DNA of 64,000 nt from UBA1941 sp046329575 (lineage in GTDB: Bacteria; Bacteroidota; Bacteroidia; Chitinophagales; LD1): positions 186,001 to 250,000 of the forward strand of contig JAXLUJ010000002.1 in NCBI GenBank assembly GCA_046329575.1. Reading direction: 5' to 3'. Position 1 is the first letter of the stretch, and every line of letters begins with the position of its first letter. A model generated the notes under the pieces. It saw nothing but the letters and a program-made list of their open reading frames with translations, was not told the DNA's origin and searched no databases. Positions 35,149-44,129 of the stretch are shown here, one piece after another. Made by a program: the position numbers and the translations under genes.

Positions 35149-36456
35149 ATGGCGAACTATGAATTGATCATGCCCAAAATGGGCGAAAGCATTAGTGAAG
35201 CAACCATTCTGAAATGGAATAAAAAGGAAGGCGAAGCCATTAAAGCTGACGAAGCCGTTCTCGAAATTGCCACCGATAAAGTAGATTCTGAAGTGCCATC
35301 GCCGGTTGCCGGAACGCTGGTAAAAATGTTATATAATGAAGGCGATGTTGTAGCCGTAGGCAAAGCTGTAGCCTTAATTGCTACAGGCGAAAGTAGCAGC
35401 GTGGCTGCAACACCTGCTGCTGAAAAATCGGTTGCTGCTCCTGCAGTTACCAAAAGCGCTCCGATACAACAGCAAACCGCAAATCAGGCAGTTGCAACAG
35501 GTGATCGTTTTTATTCGCCATTGGTGTTGAATATTGCCCGGCAGGAGGGTATATCGATGTTGGAACTGGAAGCGCTGCCCGGAACCGGAAGCGGCGGCCG
35601 CGTTAGCAAGAAAGATATTTTACAGTATGTAGAAAACCGCAAAACAGGCGCGGTTACTGCGGTGCAGCCAGTGGTTCAGGAAGCGCCTGCGGCTATTCCA
35701 ACTAAAAAAGAAGAAACGCCGCAAGTGCAGGCAAAGTCTTATAGCGGTAATGTAGAGATCATAGAAATGGACCGGATGCGGAGGTTGATTGCCGACAACA
35801 TGGTAAAATCGAAGCAAACTTCACCCCATGTTACTTCATTTGTAGAAGCCGATGTAACCAACATTGTACTTTGGCGCAATAAGGTAAAGAAAAAGTTTCA
35901 GGAACTATATGGCGAGAACATCACTTTTACGCCAATTTTCATTGAGGCGGTAGTACGCGCTTTGCGCGATTTTCCGTTGATCAATTCATCGGTTGACGGC
36001 ACCAATATCGTAGTGAAAAAAGACCTGAACATCGGTATGGCCGCAGCATTGCCTTCGGGCAATTTGATAGTTCCGGTGATTAAGAATGCCGATATGCTGA
36101 ACATTGTAGGTTTAACCCGAAAAGTAAATGAACTGGCCGGCCGCGCCAGAGAAGGCAAACTAAAACCTGAGGAGATTGAAGGTGGTACCTTTACGCTAAG
36201 CAATGTTGGAACGTTCGGAAATGTGATGGGCACGCCAATTATTTTGCAACCGCAGGTAGCGATTCTGGCAGTAGGTGCTATAAAGAAAAAGCCGGTGGTG
36301 ATTGAAACGCCCGAAGGCGATTCACTTGGCATCCGTCATATGATGTTCCTGAGCCATAGTTATGATCACCGTATTGTTGACGGTGCCTTAGGCGGCTCGT
36401 TTGTTCGCCGTGTTGCCGATTATCTGGAAAAGTTTGATGTGAACCGCGAAATTTAA
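35149..36456 (+). CDS. 2-oxo acid dehydrogenase E2 acyltransferase
   Basis: Lipoyl acyltransferase core of a 2-oxo acid dehydrogenase complex. Lipoyl domain at about 1-80 with lipoyl Lys in EIATDKVDSEV; an Ala/Pro-rich linker; an E3/E1-binding domain (about 120-160, GTGSGGRVSKKDILQYV); and the catalytic domain with the HxxxDG motif (SYDHRIVDGALGG). The sequence pattern suits branched-chain or unspecified 2-oxo acids; no E1 genes are adjacent, so substrate stays open. Its end overlaps the convergent DUF899 gene by 4 bp. Confidence 0.92.
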   Translation: MANYELIMPKMGESISEATILKWNKKEGEAIKADEAVLEIATDKVDSEVPSPVAGTLVKMLYNEGDVVAVGKAVALIATGESSSVAATPAAEKSVAAPAVTKSAPIQQQTANQAVATGDRFYSPLVLNIARQEGISMLELEALPGTGSGGRVSKKDILQYVENRKTGAVTAVQPVVQEAPAAIPTKKEETPQVQAKSYSGNVEIIEMDRMRRLIADNMVKSKQTSPHVTSFVEADVTNIVLWRNKVKKKFQELYGENITFTPIFIEAVVRALRDFPLINSSVDGTNIVVKKDLNIGMAAALPSGNLIVPVIKNADMLNIVGLTRKVNELAGRAREGKLKPEEIEGGTFTLSNVGTFGNVMGTPIILQPQVAILAVGAIKKKPVVIETPEGDSLGIRHMMFLSHSYDHRIVDGALGGSFVRRVADYLEKFDVNREI

Positions 36457-37037
36457 TTTGCGCCTTTTTTGTAATCGTATTTAGGTTGCCAGCCATTCAC
36501 GCGTGCGGGCAACAGATCGATGTAATGCCAGATACCGGCGTAGGCATCTCCCGGACCGAAATAATCATATGCTACACGGTGAATCTTGCCGTTCTCTCTT
36601 ATTAATGCTGAAACTCCCGGATAATAACCATCCGCATCTTTGTAGAAACCCAAATCGCGGATAAAGGAGGAACCTTCAGCGGAAAGCATCGGGAATTTCC
36701 AATTTCGGGAGTTGGCAAAGGCCTGCTGAGTGGCCGGTGCATCAGGCGATACAAGTACAAAAGGCGCTCTGTCGGCCAAGGGAAGTGTTATCCCGTTCAG
36801 TTCATCGGCCCAAAGTGTACAATACGTGCATGCTTTTCCCATGTTGTGAATAACGAGCAATTCGTTTCGTTCATCGAATAGCGACGACAACAGCACCTTT
36901 TCACCCGAAGGCGTTTTCAGTTCGTAATCAGCAATTTGTTCAGGTTCGGCTTTTTTCCGCAAAGCGATGATCTCTTTCTGTTTCTGACGGATTTCGTCCT
37001 GTAGCGATGCAATTTCTTTGTAAACCGATTCGTTCAT
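36453..37037 (-). CDS. DUF899/thioredoxin-like protein
   Basis: A 194-residue cytoplasmic protein. A short coiled helix (1-30) precedes a thioredoxin-like fold with HNMGKACTYCTLWADELNG, where CTYC stands at the redox site, and FVLVSPDAP. Similar DUF899 proteins are annotated as putative peroxiredoxin or redox proteins without firm function. It converges on the E2 gene with a 4-bp overlap. Confidence 0.8.
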   Translation of the reverse strand: MNESVYKEIASLQDEIRQKQKEIIALRKKAEPEQIADYELKTPSGEKVLLSSLFDERNELLVIHNMGKACTYCTLWADELNGITLPLADRAPFVLVSPDAPATQQAFANSRNWKFPMLSAEGSSFIRDLGFYKDADGYYPGVSALIRENGKIHRVAYDYFGPGDAYAGIWHYIDLLPARVNGWQPKYDYKKGAN

Positions 37038-37106
37038 AATAGCAGTGTTTATAATTGCAGTTGAAAAGACGGCAAAAGTTATGAATTTCGGAAATCGAAT
37101 TCTTCT

Positions 37107-37637
37107 ATGAGAAAACTCGCATTCGTAGCAGGGCTGATTTTTCTGGCGGCCTGTTCAAAAGAAAAAAAGATTACTCCCGATACGTTTTTGGTTACCACGC
37201 TGCGTGTATATACCGAAGATTTCAGTGACACTACGGCTCGAGATACGTTTGAGTTCATCGACTATGATGCCATTGGGGCTAATCCCGCATACAAAACCGA
37301 TACAATCCGTTTAGCAGCCAACCATCATTACAAAGTAATGATTCAACCGTGCAATGATGTGCAACTTCCGCATATCGACTACTCTCCGGTGATTACCGAG
37401 GCTGCGCGAAATTATTTCATGGTAGGTATTCCGCAGCCTTTCAACCTCATGACTACCAAAATTCTGGATAAAGACAGCGATAATCTTCCACTGGGATTGC
37501 ACCAGGAGTGGACCACGGGGGCTGCTTCAAGTGGTTCCTATTCTCTTAAATTACGGTATCAGCCAGGCATTAAAAACGGCACGGAAACCCCCGGCATCAG
37601 CGATGCAGAAACGGTCTTCCCTTTAATTATTTTTTAA
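37107..37637 (+). CDS. Lipoprotein of the Bacteroidota family often labelled type 1 periplasmic-binding-fold
   Basis: A 176-residue lipoprotein (lipobox LAAC at residue 16). The family pattern appears as DKDSDNLPLGLHQEWTTGAASSGSYSLKLRYQP and a final DAETVFPLIIF. Members are frequently encoded next to metal uptake or efflux genes; here the next gene, overlapping by 1 nt, is a CDF metal exporter, so a metal-related role is a reasonable inference. The fold label is not proven by anything visible here. Confidence 0.75.
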   Translation: MRKLAFVAGLIFLAACSKEKKITPDTFLVTTLRVYTEDFSDTTARDTFEFIDYDAIGANPAYKTDTIRLAANHHYKVMIQPCNDVQLPHIDYSPVITEAARNYFMVGIPQPFNLMTTKILDKDSDNLPLGLHQEWTTGAASSGSYSLKLRYQPGIKNGTETPGISDAETVFPLIIF

Positions 37638-38293
37638 TGGGAGAACACCATCATCATTCGCACCAACACGAGCATTCGCACTACCATCTTCATTCCAACG
37701 AGCGAAGCACCAAAATGGTCGTTTTTATTTCGGTGATTGCCATGGCGTTGGAATTATGGTTTGGTTATGCCTCGCAATCGGTAGCCTTAATTATGGATGG
37801 CTGGCACATGCTTTCACATGTTCTGGTGATTGTTTTGGCGTGGGGCGCCTATTGGTATGCGCGGCGCAGACAAAAAAATATTTCGGCACATTTTGAGAGA
37901 AGAATTCTTTCGTTGAGTGCATTTGCCAGTTCCATGGTTTTATTTACAGTCACCGTGTTTATGGTTATCGAATCGGTAGAAAAATTGCGTCATCCCGATT
38001 TGAACGTAAGTAACGGCGCGCTTTTGGTGGCTGTGGTAGGTTTGGTGGTGAATGGCTTGAGCGCTTTTTTTCTACATCGGGAGGAAGAGAAAATGGACCT
38101 CAATTTACGCGCAGCTTATCTTCACGTTCTTAGTGATGTAGTAATCAGTTTGCTGGCCATTGTTGCGTTAACGGGTGCACGTTTTTCGGGTTGGCAATGG
38201 TTGGATCCGGTGTGTGCACTGCTGGGCTCGGCCATTATTTTGAAATGGGCCATCGAATTGATTAGAAGGAGTTGGAGAGAGGTGTTAGGTTGA
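37637..38293 (+). CDS. His-rich CDF-family metal cation exporter (DmeF-like)
   Basis: Inner-membrane divalent metal/H+ antiporter, 218 residues. The first 21 residues hold ten His. Six membrane segments; the metal site appears as DGWHMLSH in helix 2 and HVLSD in helix 5. The D-x-x-H form of the first motif recalls the DmeF (cobalt/nickel) subgroup rather than the HxxxD zinc type; this is inference. The cytoplasmic C-terminal domain of longer CDF proteins is missing. The end overlaps the convergent gene by 9 bp. Confidence 0.88.
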   Translation: MGEHHHHSHQHEHSHYHLHSNERSTKMVVFISVIAMALELWFGYASQSVALIMDGWHMLSHVLVIVLAWGAYWYARRRQKNISAHFERRILSLSAFASSMVLFTVTVFMVIESVEKLRHPDLNVSNGALLVAVVGLVVNGLSAFFLHREEEKMDLNLRAAYLHVLSDVVISLLAIVALTGARFSGWQWLDPVCALLGSAIILKWAIELIRRSWREVLG

Positions 38294-38590
38294 AGTGGTG
38301 AACTGTCCGATGCTTTTTAAATAGTCGATAATCAAACCCACCACTGCCTTAATTTTGTTTTCAGGCAGTAGCAGCATTACTCTTTCGCGGCATTGTTCAT
38401 AAACGTGCTGTTTTATTTCTTCTTCATAAATCAACTGGCCTTGCATTTCATCCCATTTTTCAATGAATAAATTGGTGATTACATAGGCCTCATCTTCCGA
38501 AATATGGAAAGGGAGGTGCTGATAGATGTAACGGATGGTTTGCCAGTAATCGGGCTGACCCGGAATATTTTTAGCTGGATCGTAAAGCAC
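38285..38590 (-). CDS. Conserved small hypothetical protein
   Basis: A 101-residue soluble, mostly helical protein (DYWQTIRYIYQHLPFHISEDEAYVITNLFIEKWDEM) with no signal peptide or recognised domain. It begins with GTG 38590. It converges on the CDF gene with a 9-bp overlap and is divergent from dedA. Function unknown. Confidence 0.65.
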   Translation of the reverse strand: MLYDPAKNIPGQPDYWQTIRYIYQHLPFHISEDEAYVITNLFIEKWDEMQGQLIYEEEIKQHVYEQCRERVMLLLPENKIKAVVGLIIDYLKSIGQFTTST

Positions 38591-38644
38591 AGCGAAGTTG
38601 TTGGGGCCAAATTAACGAAAACATCAGAATTTGCGCGATTCTCC

Positions 38645-38652
38645 TACATTCG
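38645..38652 (+). promoter_or_regulatory. Probable -7 box of dedA-aroE
   Basis: TACATTCG, one mismatch to TAnnTTTG, ends 5 nt before ATG 38658; it overlaps the longer frame from 38631, which is therefore rejected. Confidence 0.35.
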
Positions 38653-38657
38653 CCGCT

Positions 38658-39290
38658 ATGATAAATCCGGTTGATTTTATTCTGCACCTCGATCGTTATC
38701 TTCAAGAGATCGTCACCAACTATGGAACACTTACCTACGCGGTATTGTTTTTGATCGTTTTTACAGAAACTGGTTTGATTGTGATGCCGCTGCTGCCCGG
38801 CGATTCGCTGTTATTTGCTGCCGGCGCATTAGCTGCCAGCACCGGTGCCCTCAATATTTTTATACTGATTCCTTTGCTGATAACAGCTGCGTTGTTAGGC
38901 GACAATGTCAATTATTTTGTAGGAAAATTTTTTGGTGATCTGGTAAAACAACGCGAACGAATCTTGTTTTTCAAACGAGAATATATTGATGAAACACATG
39001 CTTTTTACGAAAAATATGGAGGGAAGACGGTGATTATGGCGAGGTTCGTTCCCATTGTGCGTACTATTGCTCCTTTTGTTGCAGGTGCGGGAACGATGAC
39101 CTATGCCAAATATATATTGAATTGCATTGCAGGCGCCCTATTGTGGGTAATTGGCATCACCACTCTTGGCTATATTTTCGGGAATAATGAATGGGTGAAA
39201 TCGCACTTTGAAGTAGTAGTATTTGCCATCATCGGCATTTCAGTTCTGCCAATGATCATTGGTGTATTGAAGGCTCGTTTAAGTAAATGA
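38658..39290 (+). CDS. DedA family membrane protein
   Basis: A 210-residue polytopic inner-membrane protein. Family marks: VFTETGLIVMPLLPGDSLLFAAG near the N-terminus, the GDNVNYFVGKFFG stretch and the core RFVPIVRTIAPFVAGAG with its functional Arg residues. Members act in lipid carrier recycling and proton-dependent membrane homeostasis. Its stop overlaps the aroE start by 4 nt (ATGA). Confidence 0.93.
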   Translation: MINPVDFILHLDRYLQEIVTNYGTLTYAVLFLIVFTETGLIVMPLLPGDSLLFAAGALAASTGALNIFILIPLLITAALLGDNVNYFVGKFFGDLVKQRERILFFKREYIDETHAFYEKYGGKTVIMARFVPIVRTIAPFVAGAGTMTYAKYILNCIAGALLWVIGITTLGYIFGNNEWVKSHFEVVVFAIIGISVLPMIIGVLKARLSK

Positions 39291-40018
39291 AGATGACGAA
39301 ACATTACGGACTGATCGGATTTCCACTCGCACATTCTTTTTCTAAAAAATATTTTGAAGAGAAATTTATCCGCGAAAACATTGCGGCTACCTATGAAAAC
39401 TTCCCTTTAGAGAGTATTGAAGAGTTGGGTCCTTTATTGAAAGAAAAGGGGCTTAATGGGTTTAATATTACGATCCCTTATAAGGAGGCGGTTATCGATT
39501 TTCTTACTGAAATGGATGCAACCGCTGAAGCGGTTGGCGCTGTAAATTGTGTTAAGATAGACGGTGAAAAACTGATTGGATATAATACCGATGTTCATGG
39601 GTTTGTTACCTCGTTAAGGCGGTTCATACCAGATCAATCGTTAAAGGCATTAGTACTCGGCACGGGAGGGTCGTCAAAGGCGGTTTCCTATGGTTTAAAT
39701 CAGTTAGGAATAGCGCATCATTTTGTTTCACGCCGCAAAAAGGCAGAATGGTTTACTTACAACGAATTGACTAACGAACTGATTCTGGAGCATCGCCTGA
39801 TTATCAATACCACTCCGTTGGGGATGTCCCCTTCTATTGCAGTGCCGGCTATACCTTTTCCGGCCATAACGGATACGCACTATCTTTTCGATCTGATTTA
39901 CAATCCCGCTATTACGCCCTTTCTTGCAGAAGGTCAAAAGCAAGGCGCAAAAATTTGTAATGGTATGGGCATGTTGCATGCGCAGGCCGAAAGAAATTGG
40001 GAAATTTGGAATGCGTAA
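39287..40018 (+). CDS. aroE: Shikimate dehydrogenase
   Basis: NADPH-dependent reduction of 3-dehydroshikimate in aromatic amino acid synthesis. Motifs: GFPLAHSFSKKYF (shikimate site), NITIPYKEAV with the catalytic Lys, NTDVHGF with the paired Asp, and the nucleotide-binding VLGTGGSSKAV. 243 residues, slightly shorter than E. coli AroE (272), as in many Bacteroidota. Start ATG 39287 in a 4-nt overlap with dedA. A strong terminator follows. Confidence 0.95.
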   Translation: MKMTKHYGLIGFPLAHSFSKKYFEEKFIRENIAATYENFPLESIEELGPLLKEKGLNGFNITIPYKEAVIDFLTEMDATAEAVGAVNCVKIDGEKLIGYNTDVHGFVTSLRRFIPDQSLKALVLGTGGSSKAVSYGLNQLGIAHHFVSRRKKAEWFTYNELTNELILEHRLIINTTPLGMSPSIAVPAIPFPAITDTHYLFDLIYNPAITPFLAEGQKQGAKICNGMGMLHAQAERNWEIWNA

Positions 40019-40054
40019 AAAAAGGCTGTTTGATATTCAAACAGCCTTTTTTTT
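40018..40054. terminator. Bidirectional terminator between aroE and the lysyl oxidase homologue
   Basis: Perfect 12-bp stem AAAGGCTGTTTG / CAAACAGCCTTT, loop ATATT, with A and T runs on the outer sides. It lies between two convergent stop codons. Confidence 0.9.
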
Positions 40055-43031
40055 ATTTTTTGACCAGTACCGGTAGGCTGATGATGCCATCGGAAGTAGT
40101 GATCTTGAGCAAATAAACGCCATCGCTTTCGTTGCCTACCTCGAGTGCAATTTTTGCAGGGTGCGAAGCATACTGTTGCTGTTGAATCAATTGGCCCATA
40201 GGATTATACAATTTGTACTCCGAAACTTCAGTATGCCCGTCTAACCACAATTCAAACTTTCCATTATTCGGATTTGGAATAATTCGAATGCCGGTTCCGG
40301 CGCCAATTTCATTAATGCCAATATTGAGGGTATCATGGACCGAAACCGTATCGGCAATGGTGTACAGGTTCAGGAATTGTGAAGTGTCGCAAATGGGCAA
40401 GGTATCGCGAATTACTAAAGGATGTACCGGAAGGCTCAGATCAATTCGATACGAATTGTTGATGTGTTGCGCAAGTTGTTGGTGATGCACGGAATCGTTA
40501 TGCTGCGTAACAGTAACCTGATTATTTTGATGCGTATAGTATAGATGAACATGTACCAAAAGGGTATCGTCTAGGGTAACAGAAGTGTGACAGAACACGG
40601 TATCATGCGCATACGCATATATGGTATCGTAATGAGCAATGGTATCGGTAACCACCACAGGGTTGTTGATCACCGAGGTGTCACGGTTCACCTGATTGTT
40701 ATGGTTATAATAGGTCCAGTCGTGTAGCTGCCAAAATCCCGGGGTCACGATAGTATCACTGTGATACGAGGTGTTCACCACAACAACGGTATCGTTCGAT
40801 TGAGAATTGGTAGTTCCCTGATAAGAAACCACATAATGAGTAGTGTGATGATAGTAAGTGTTAGCGCTGTTTGTACGGCTTACGTGAATACGGAAGGTGT
40901 CTACAACATTCACACTATCGAAAGGGTGAGCAAAGCAGGAATTCCCGATCTTTTTGGTGCTCTCTTCATAATTTTCATTAACCAGAGAATAAATTTTAGA
41001 GATACAGATATTCGAGTCGGTAAGCGTGTCGTAATAAACACGAAGAAAGGCGATAGGAGCAATGTTTTTTACAAGGGCCGCTTCTGTTCTTGCCAATCCG
41101 GCTATATGTCCGTTAGCTGCTGACCGGGTATCAGTGGCAAAAGCGGGAACTAAATTCGTTACATGATTGATTACTGCTCCTTTTATTTTGAATTCATAGG
41201 CTAGCATTTTAAAGCGGGGGTTTAGTATGGTTACGTCAAAATATCGGGATGCGAAATTAGTGTTGCCGATGCTTAGTGTTACGGTATCGTAAATGTTGGC
41301 GATGTTACGAGGGAAGTCGCAATGCGGGTGGCTAGGCGATATGTGCAATAGTGTCCCGGCCTGATAACGCTGGCATTCGTTCAGGCGGTGCGCATCAGTA
41401 ACCGTAATGCTGCTATCGCCGTTCAAATCGTTACAAATGGTATAAGGTATGGATTCGTTCACCAGCCCTTGCAAGTAGGCGCTAATATCGGCAGTATCAC
41501 TGATGGCGTTAATGTCAATATCTCCCCGAATAGCAGTGCCTCCGCAGGTTCCATTACAATCCAATTGCTTCGAGCCGAGCGTATCGCCCGAGCAGTCCAC
41601 GAACATCGGGCAGTTCGTAAGTTTTGTAAATACCCGCTTCCCTTGGGCATCGCGACCCAGATGAAAACAGAGTTGTGCCCAGTTGTTGCTGTAGCCTTTT
41701 TCATAGTGGCCCAGCATATCAGGCGAGCGATCCCAATTTACGCGAACCACCAACGTATATTTACCGGTATCCAGATTGGTAATATCTACCCATTGGCAAC
41801 TCAAACCGGAATTATAGATATCGCCGCACCCGGCGGTAATGCCCATATTACTGCATCCAAACTTAGCCGTTCCGCCGCCGGAGCATTCCAGGTCCAATAC
41901 GCAAAATCCATTTTTATAACCCACCTGTTGCTGTTGGTTCAAGGCATTGAATACTACATATTCTGCATATCCTACATAGTGCCAATGACCGTGGCATGGA
42001 TCCCAGGTAAATTGAGGATTTCCCGCGTTTGGAACGCCGATGAAATAGTCCTGATCGCCAACATTTTTAATATGCGTATCAAATCGCAAAATGTAGCGCA
42101 TGCCATAGCCTTGTAAACAGCCTTCCGGCACATAGCACCCGGTAGCGTAGTTCAGCGAATCAAGATAAATGGTATTGTTGATATCGGCGCCCACAACCAT
42201 GAGATCAGGCGCATGGCAAATCGGATTTGGCGGATAGATACAGGATGTATCGGAAATCGTGGCGCTTGGATTATAGTTGCACGATAGCGGATCGGTACAT
42301 CCTCTGATGGGGCCGAGATAAGAGAGATTCCAATTGATAGCGCCGGTGCAACTGGTTCCGGCATCACCGATGCGTATATAAATCGTATCGTGGGCCGGAA
42401 GGGCAGCGGTGATTACTGACCGAAGGGTATCGCCTACGCAGGATGGCTCGTTATCGTTGTAATACATGGTACCCATAACATCATCATTGATAGAAACGCC
42501 ATGGCATCTATCATAGATATAAAGGCGGGTATCACAAGAATTACCCAGTGAACAGGTGCTAAAACGCCAGGTGCCGGCAGAATCAGTTACGAAATAATAC
42601 CAGCTATCGCGAAAAGGCGCAGTTTGTGTTCCTTTAACTGCATATAAAGGTGAATTGCAATCTGTTCCCGGAGGACAATTGAAATAAGTTCGTTCGTAAT
42701 GCAGAAACGATCCGCCATACCCTACAACCGATCCATTGTACTTTACCTGATAGCTCCCGTTTCCATAACTACAGCAAATGCCATCGCCATAAGCATCAAA
42801 AATGGTGAACACTAAACAGGCTGAATTTGGAACGCAAATGGTATCGCCAATGTAGTTCCCGGTGTCGAGCAAAGCGCCGGTTTGTGCGTTGCGTAACGAC
42901 CATGTTGTTTCGGTAGTAAATTGATCGGGTACGATCTTTATTTCTACACTGGCATAACCTGCCGGACAGCTCTGAGCGCTTATCCAAAAACTTGAAAATA
43001 AACTGAGTAGAAGAAGTATATATTTATGCAT
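40053..43031 (-). CDS. T9SS-exported lysyl oxidase homologue
   Basis: A 992-residue secreted protein. Signal peptide MHKYILLLLSLFSSFWISA; a Cys-rich beta region (about 60-250); a GCTDPLSCNYNPSA motif; a lysyl oxidase domain at about 274-458 with the copper motif HGHWH (His347, 349, 351), Lys373 in GYKNGFC and Tyr406 in CGDIYNSG, matching the residues that form the lysine tyrosylquinone cofactor in animal enzymes, plus CQWVDITNLDTGKYTL; a dockerin-like DLNGDSSITVTDAHRL; a long Thr/His/Asp-rich beta region; and a type A sorting domain at the end (IIPNPNNGKFEL, GVYLLKI). It would oxidise primary amines outside the cell if active. ATG 43031 is chosen because the signal peptide begins there. Confidence 0.85.
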   Translation of the reverse strand: MHKYILLLLSLFSSFWISAQSCPAGYASVEIKIVPDQFTTETTWSLRNAQTGALLDTGNYIGDTICVPNSACLVFTIFDAYGDGICCSYGNGSYQVKYNGSVVGYGGSFLHYERTYFNCPPGTDCNSPLYAVKGTQTAPFRDSWYYFVTDSAGTWRFSTCSLGNSCDTRLYIYDRCHGVSINDDVMGTMYYNDNEPSCVGDTLRSVITAALPAHDTIYIRIGDAGTSCTGAINWNLSYLGPIRGCTDPLSCNYNPSATISDTSCIYPPNPICHAPDLMVVGADINNTIYLDSLNYATGCYVPEGCLQGYGMRYILRFDTHIKNVGDQDYFIGVPNAGNPQFTWDPCHGHWHYVGYAEYVVFNALNQQQQVGYKNGFCVLDLECSGGGTAKFGCSNMGITAGCGDIYNSGLSCQWVDITNLDTGKYTLVVRVNWDRSPDMLGHYEKGYSNNWAQLCFHLGRDAQGKRVFTKLTNCPMFVDCSGDTLGSKQLDCNGTCGGTAIRGDIDINAISDTADISAYLQGLVNESIPYTICNDLNGDSSITVTDAHRLNECQRYQAGTLLHISPSHPHCDFPRNIANIYDTVTLSIGNTNFASRYFDVTILNPRFKMLAYEFKIKGAVINHVTNLVPAFATDTRSAANGHIAGLARTEAALVKNIAPIAFLRVYYDTLTDSNICISKIYSLVNENYEESTKKIGNSCFAHPFDSVNVVDTFRIHVSRTNSANTYYHHTTHYVVSYQGTTNSQSNDTVVVVNTSYHSDTIVTPGFWQLHDWTYYNHNNQVNRDTSVINNPVVVTDTIAHYDTIYAYAHDTVFCHTSVTLDDTLLVHVHLYYTHQNNQVTVTQHNDSVHHQQLAQHINNSYRIDLSLPVHPLVIRDTLPICDTSQFLNLYTIADTVSVHDTLNIGINEIGAGTGIRIIPNPNNGKFELWLDGHTEVSEYKLYNPMGQLIQQQQYASHPAKIALEVGNESDGVYLLKITTSDGIISLPVLVKK

Positions 43032-43166
43032 AATCAGGTTTCTATCGGCAATATAGAAAGATTCCAACTCACATTGGTTGCAAGGATTTTACGCGAACGT
43101 TTGATTTTTTTTAAACGAACGACCTGTTATTTATCATCTACGAGCGTAACGACCCAAATTTTGAGA

Positions 43167-43174
43167 TAAATTTG
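43167..43174 (+). promoter_or_regulatory. -7 box of the fatty acid hydroxylase family gene
   Basis: TAAATTTG matches TAnnTTTG exactly and ends 4 nt before ATG 43179. Confidence 0.5.
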
Positions 43175-43178
43175 AAAC

Positions 43179-44111
43179 ATGTATAAACTAGTTCCTATCG
43201 AGAGCGATCCGGTAGCGTATGCCGTACCTTTTTTCATACTGTTGATCGCCATTGAACTTTATGTTAATTATAAAGAGCAACGCCATTTGTACAACAGCGG
43301 CGAAGCATGGTCTTCAATAGGCATGGGGCTTGGTTCGTTGGTGATTAATGTTGGTATGAAAGGGCTTGCTTATGGTGCTTACACTTATTTATACCAATTC
43401 CGATTATTTGAAATAGGCTGGCACTGGTGGAGCTGGATACTGATTTTAATTGCCGATGATTTTACTTTTTACTGGCATCACCGCTTAAGTCATGAGGTTC
43501 GGGTTTTATGGGCGGCACATGTGAACCACCATTCTGCACAAACCCTGAATTTAGCTGTGGCTTTGCGCCAAAGCTGGGCCGAGCAATTGTATAAGTACTT
43601 TTTCTGGTTGTGGATGCCTGTGGTAGGTTTCCATCCGCTGATGATGCTGATGATGATGTCGATATCGCTTATCTATCAGTTCTGGCCGCATACCGAACTG
43701 ATTAAACGAATGCCGGCGTGGTTTGAGGCGCTGTTCAATACTCCATCGCATCATCGTGTGCATCACGCCTCAAATGTCCGTTACCTCGATCGCAATCATG
43801 GTGGCATACTGATAATCTGGGATCGCCTTCTGGGAACTTTTGAGCGGGAACGGGATGAAGAAAAACCGCAGTACGGTATCACCAAGAATATTCATACCAA
43901 TAATGTTTTCCGCATTGCATCACACGAATATGTGGATCTGTGGCGCGATATAAAACACACACCGAAGTTTAGCGATAAAATCAAGTATTTGTTCATGCCG
44001 CCGGGTTGGAGTCCGCAAGGTCCTGACCTACGCACTAAAACATTGCAACGCGAACTCCACGACAGGGAAGCAAAATTTTCTTCCGCCGGCAAAAAAGAAG
44101 CTGCATTTTAG
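43179..44111 (+). CDS. Sterol desaturase/fatty acid hydroxylase family protein
   Basis: A 310-residue integral membrane di-iron oxygenase. Eight-His pattern intact: HHRLSH, HVNHH and HHRVHH, plus NHGGILIIWDRLLGTFE. Substrates in bacteria include lipid acyl chains and carotenoids; none is indicated here. The C-terminal 80 residues are hydrophilic and extend beyond the core. An unknown lipoprotein gene follows after 18 nt. Confidence 0.9.
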   Translation: MYKLVPIESDPVAYAVPFFILLIAIELYVNYKEQRHLYNSGEAWSSIGMGLGSLVINVGMKGLAYGAYTYLYQFRLFEIGWHWWSWILILIADDFTFYWHHRLSHEVRVLWAAHVNHHSAQTLNLAVALRQSWAEQLYKYFFWLWMPVVGFHPLMMLMMMSISLIYQFWPHTELIKRMPAWFEALFNTPSHHRVHHASNVRYLDRNHGGILIIWDRLLGTFERERDEEKPQYGITKNIHTNNVFRIASHEYVDLWRDIKHTPKFSDKIKYLFMPPGWSPQGPDLRTKTLQRELHDREAKFSSAGKKEAAF

Positions 44112-44129
44112 CAGCGCTTTATTCAAATT

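Noticed and set aside
41388..42116. 242-residue plus-strand frame inside the lysyl oxidase homologue
   Set aside because: Antisense shadow of a gene with clear domains; no start signal and no recognised family.
43088..43118. Possible inverted repeat around a T run upstream of the oxidase homologue
   Set aside because: Arms (CGAACGTTT and AAACGAACG) pair only over GTTT/AAAC; too weak to call.
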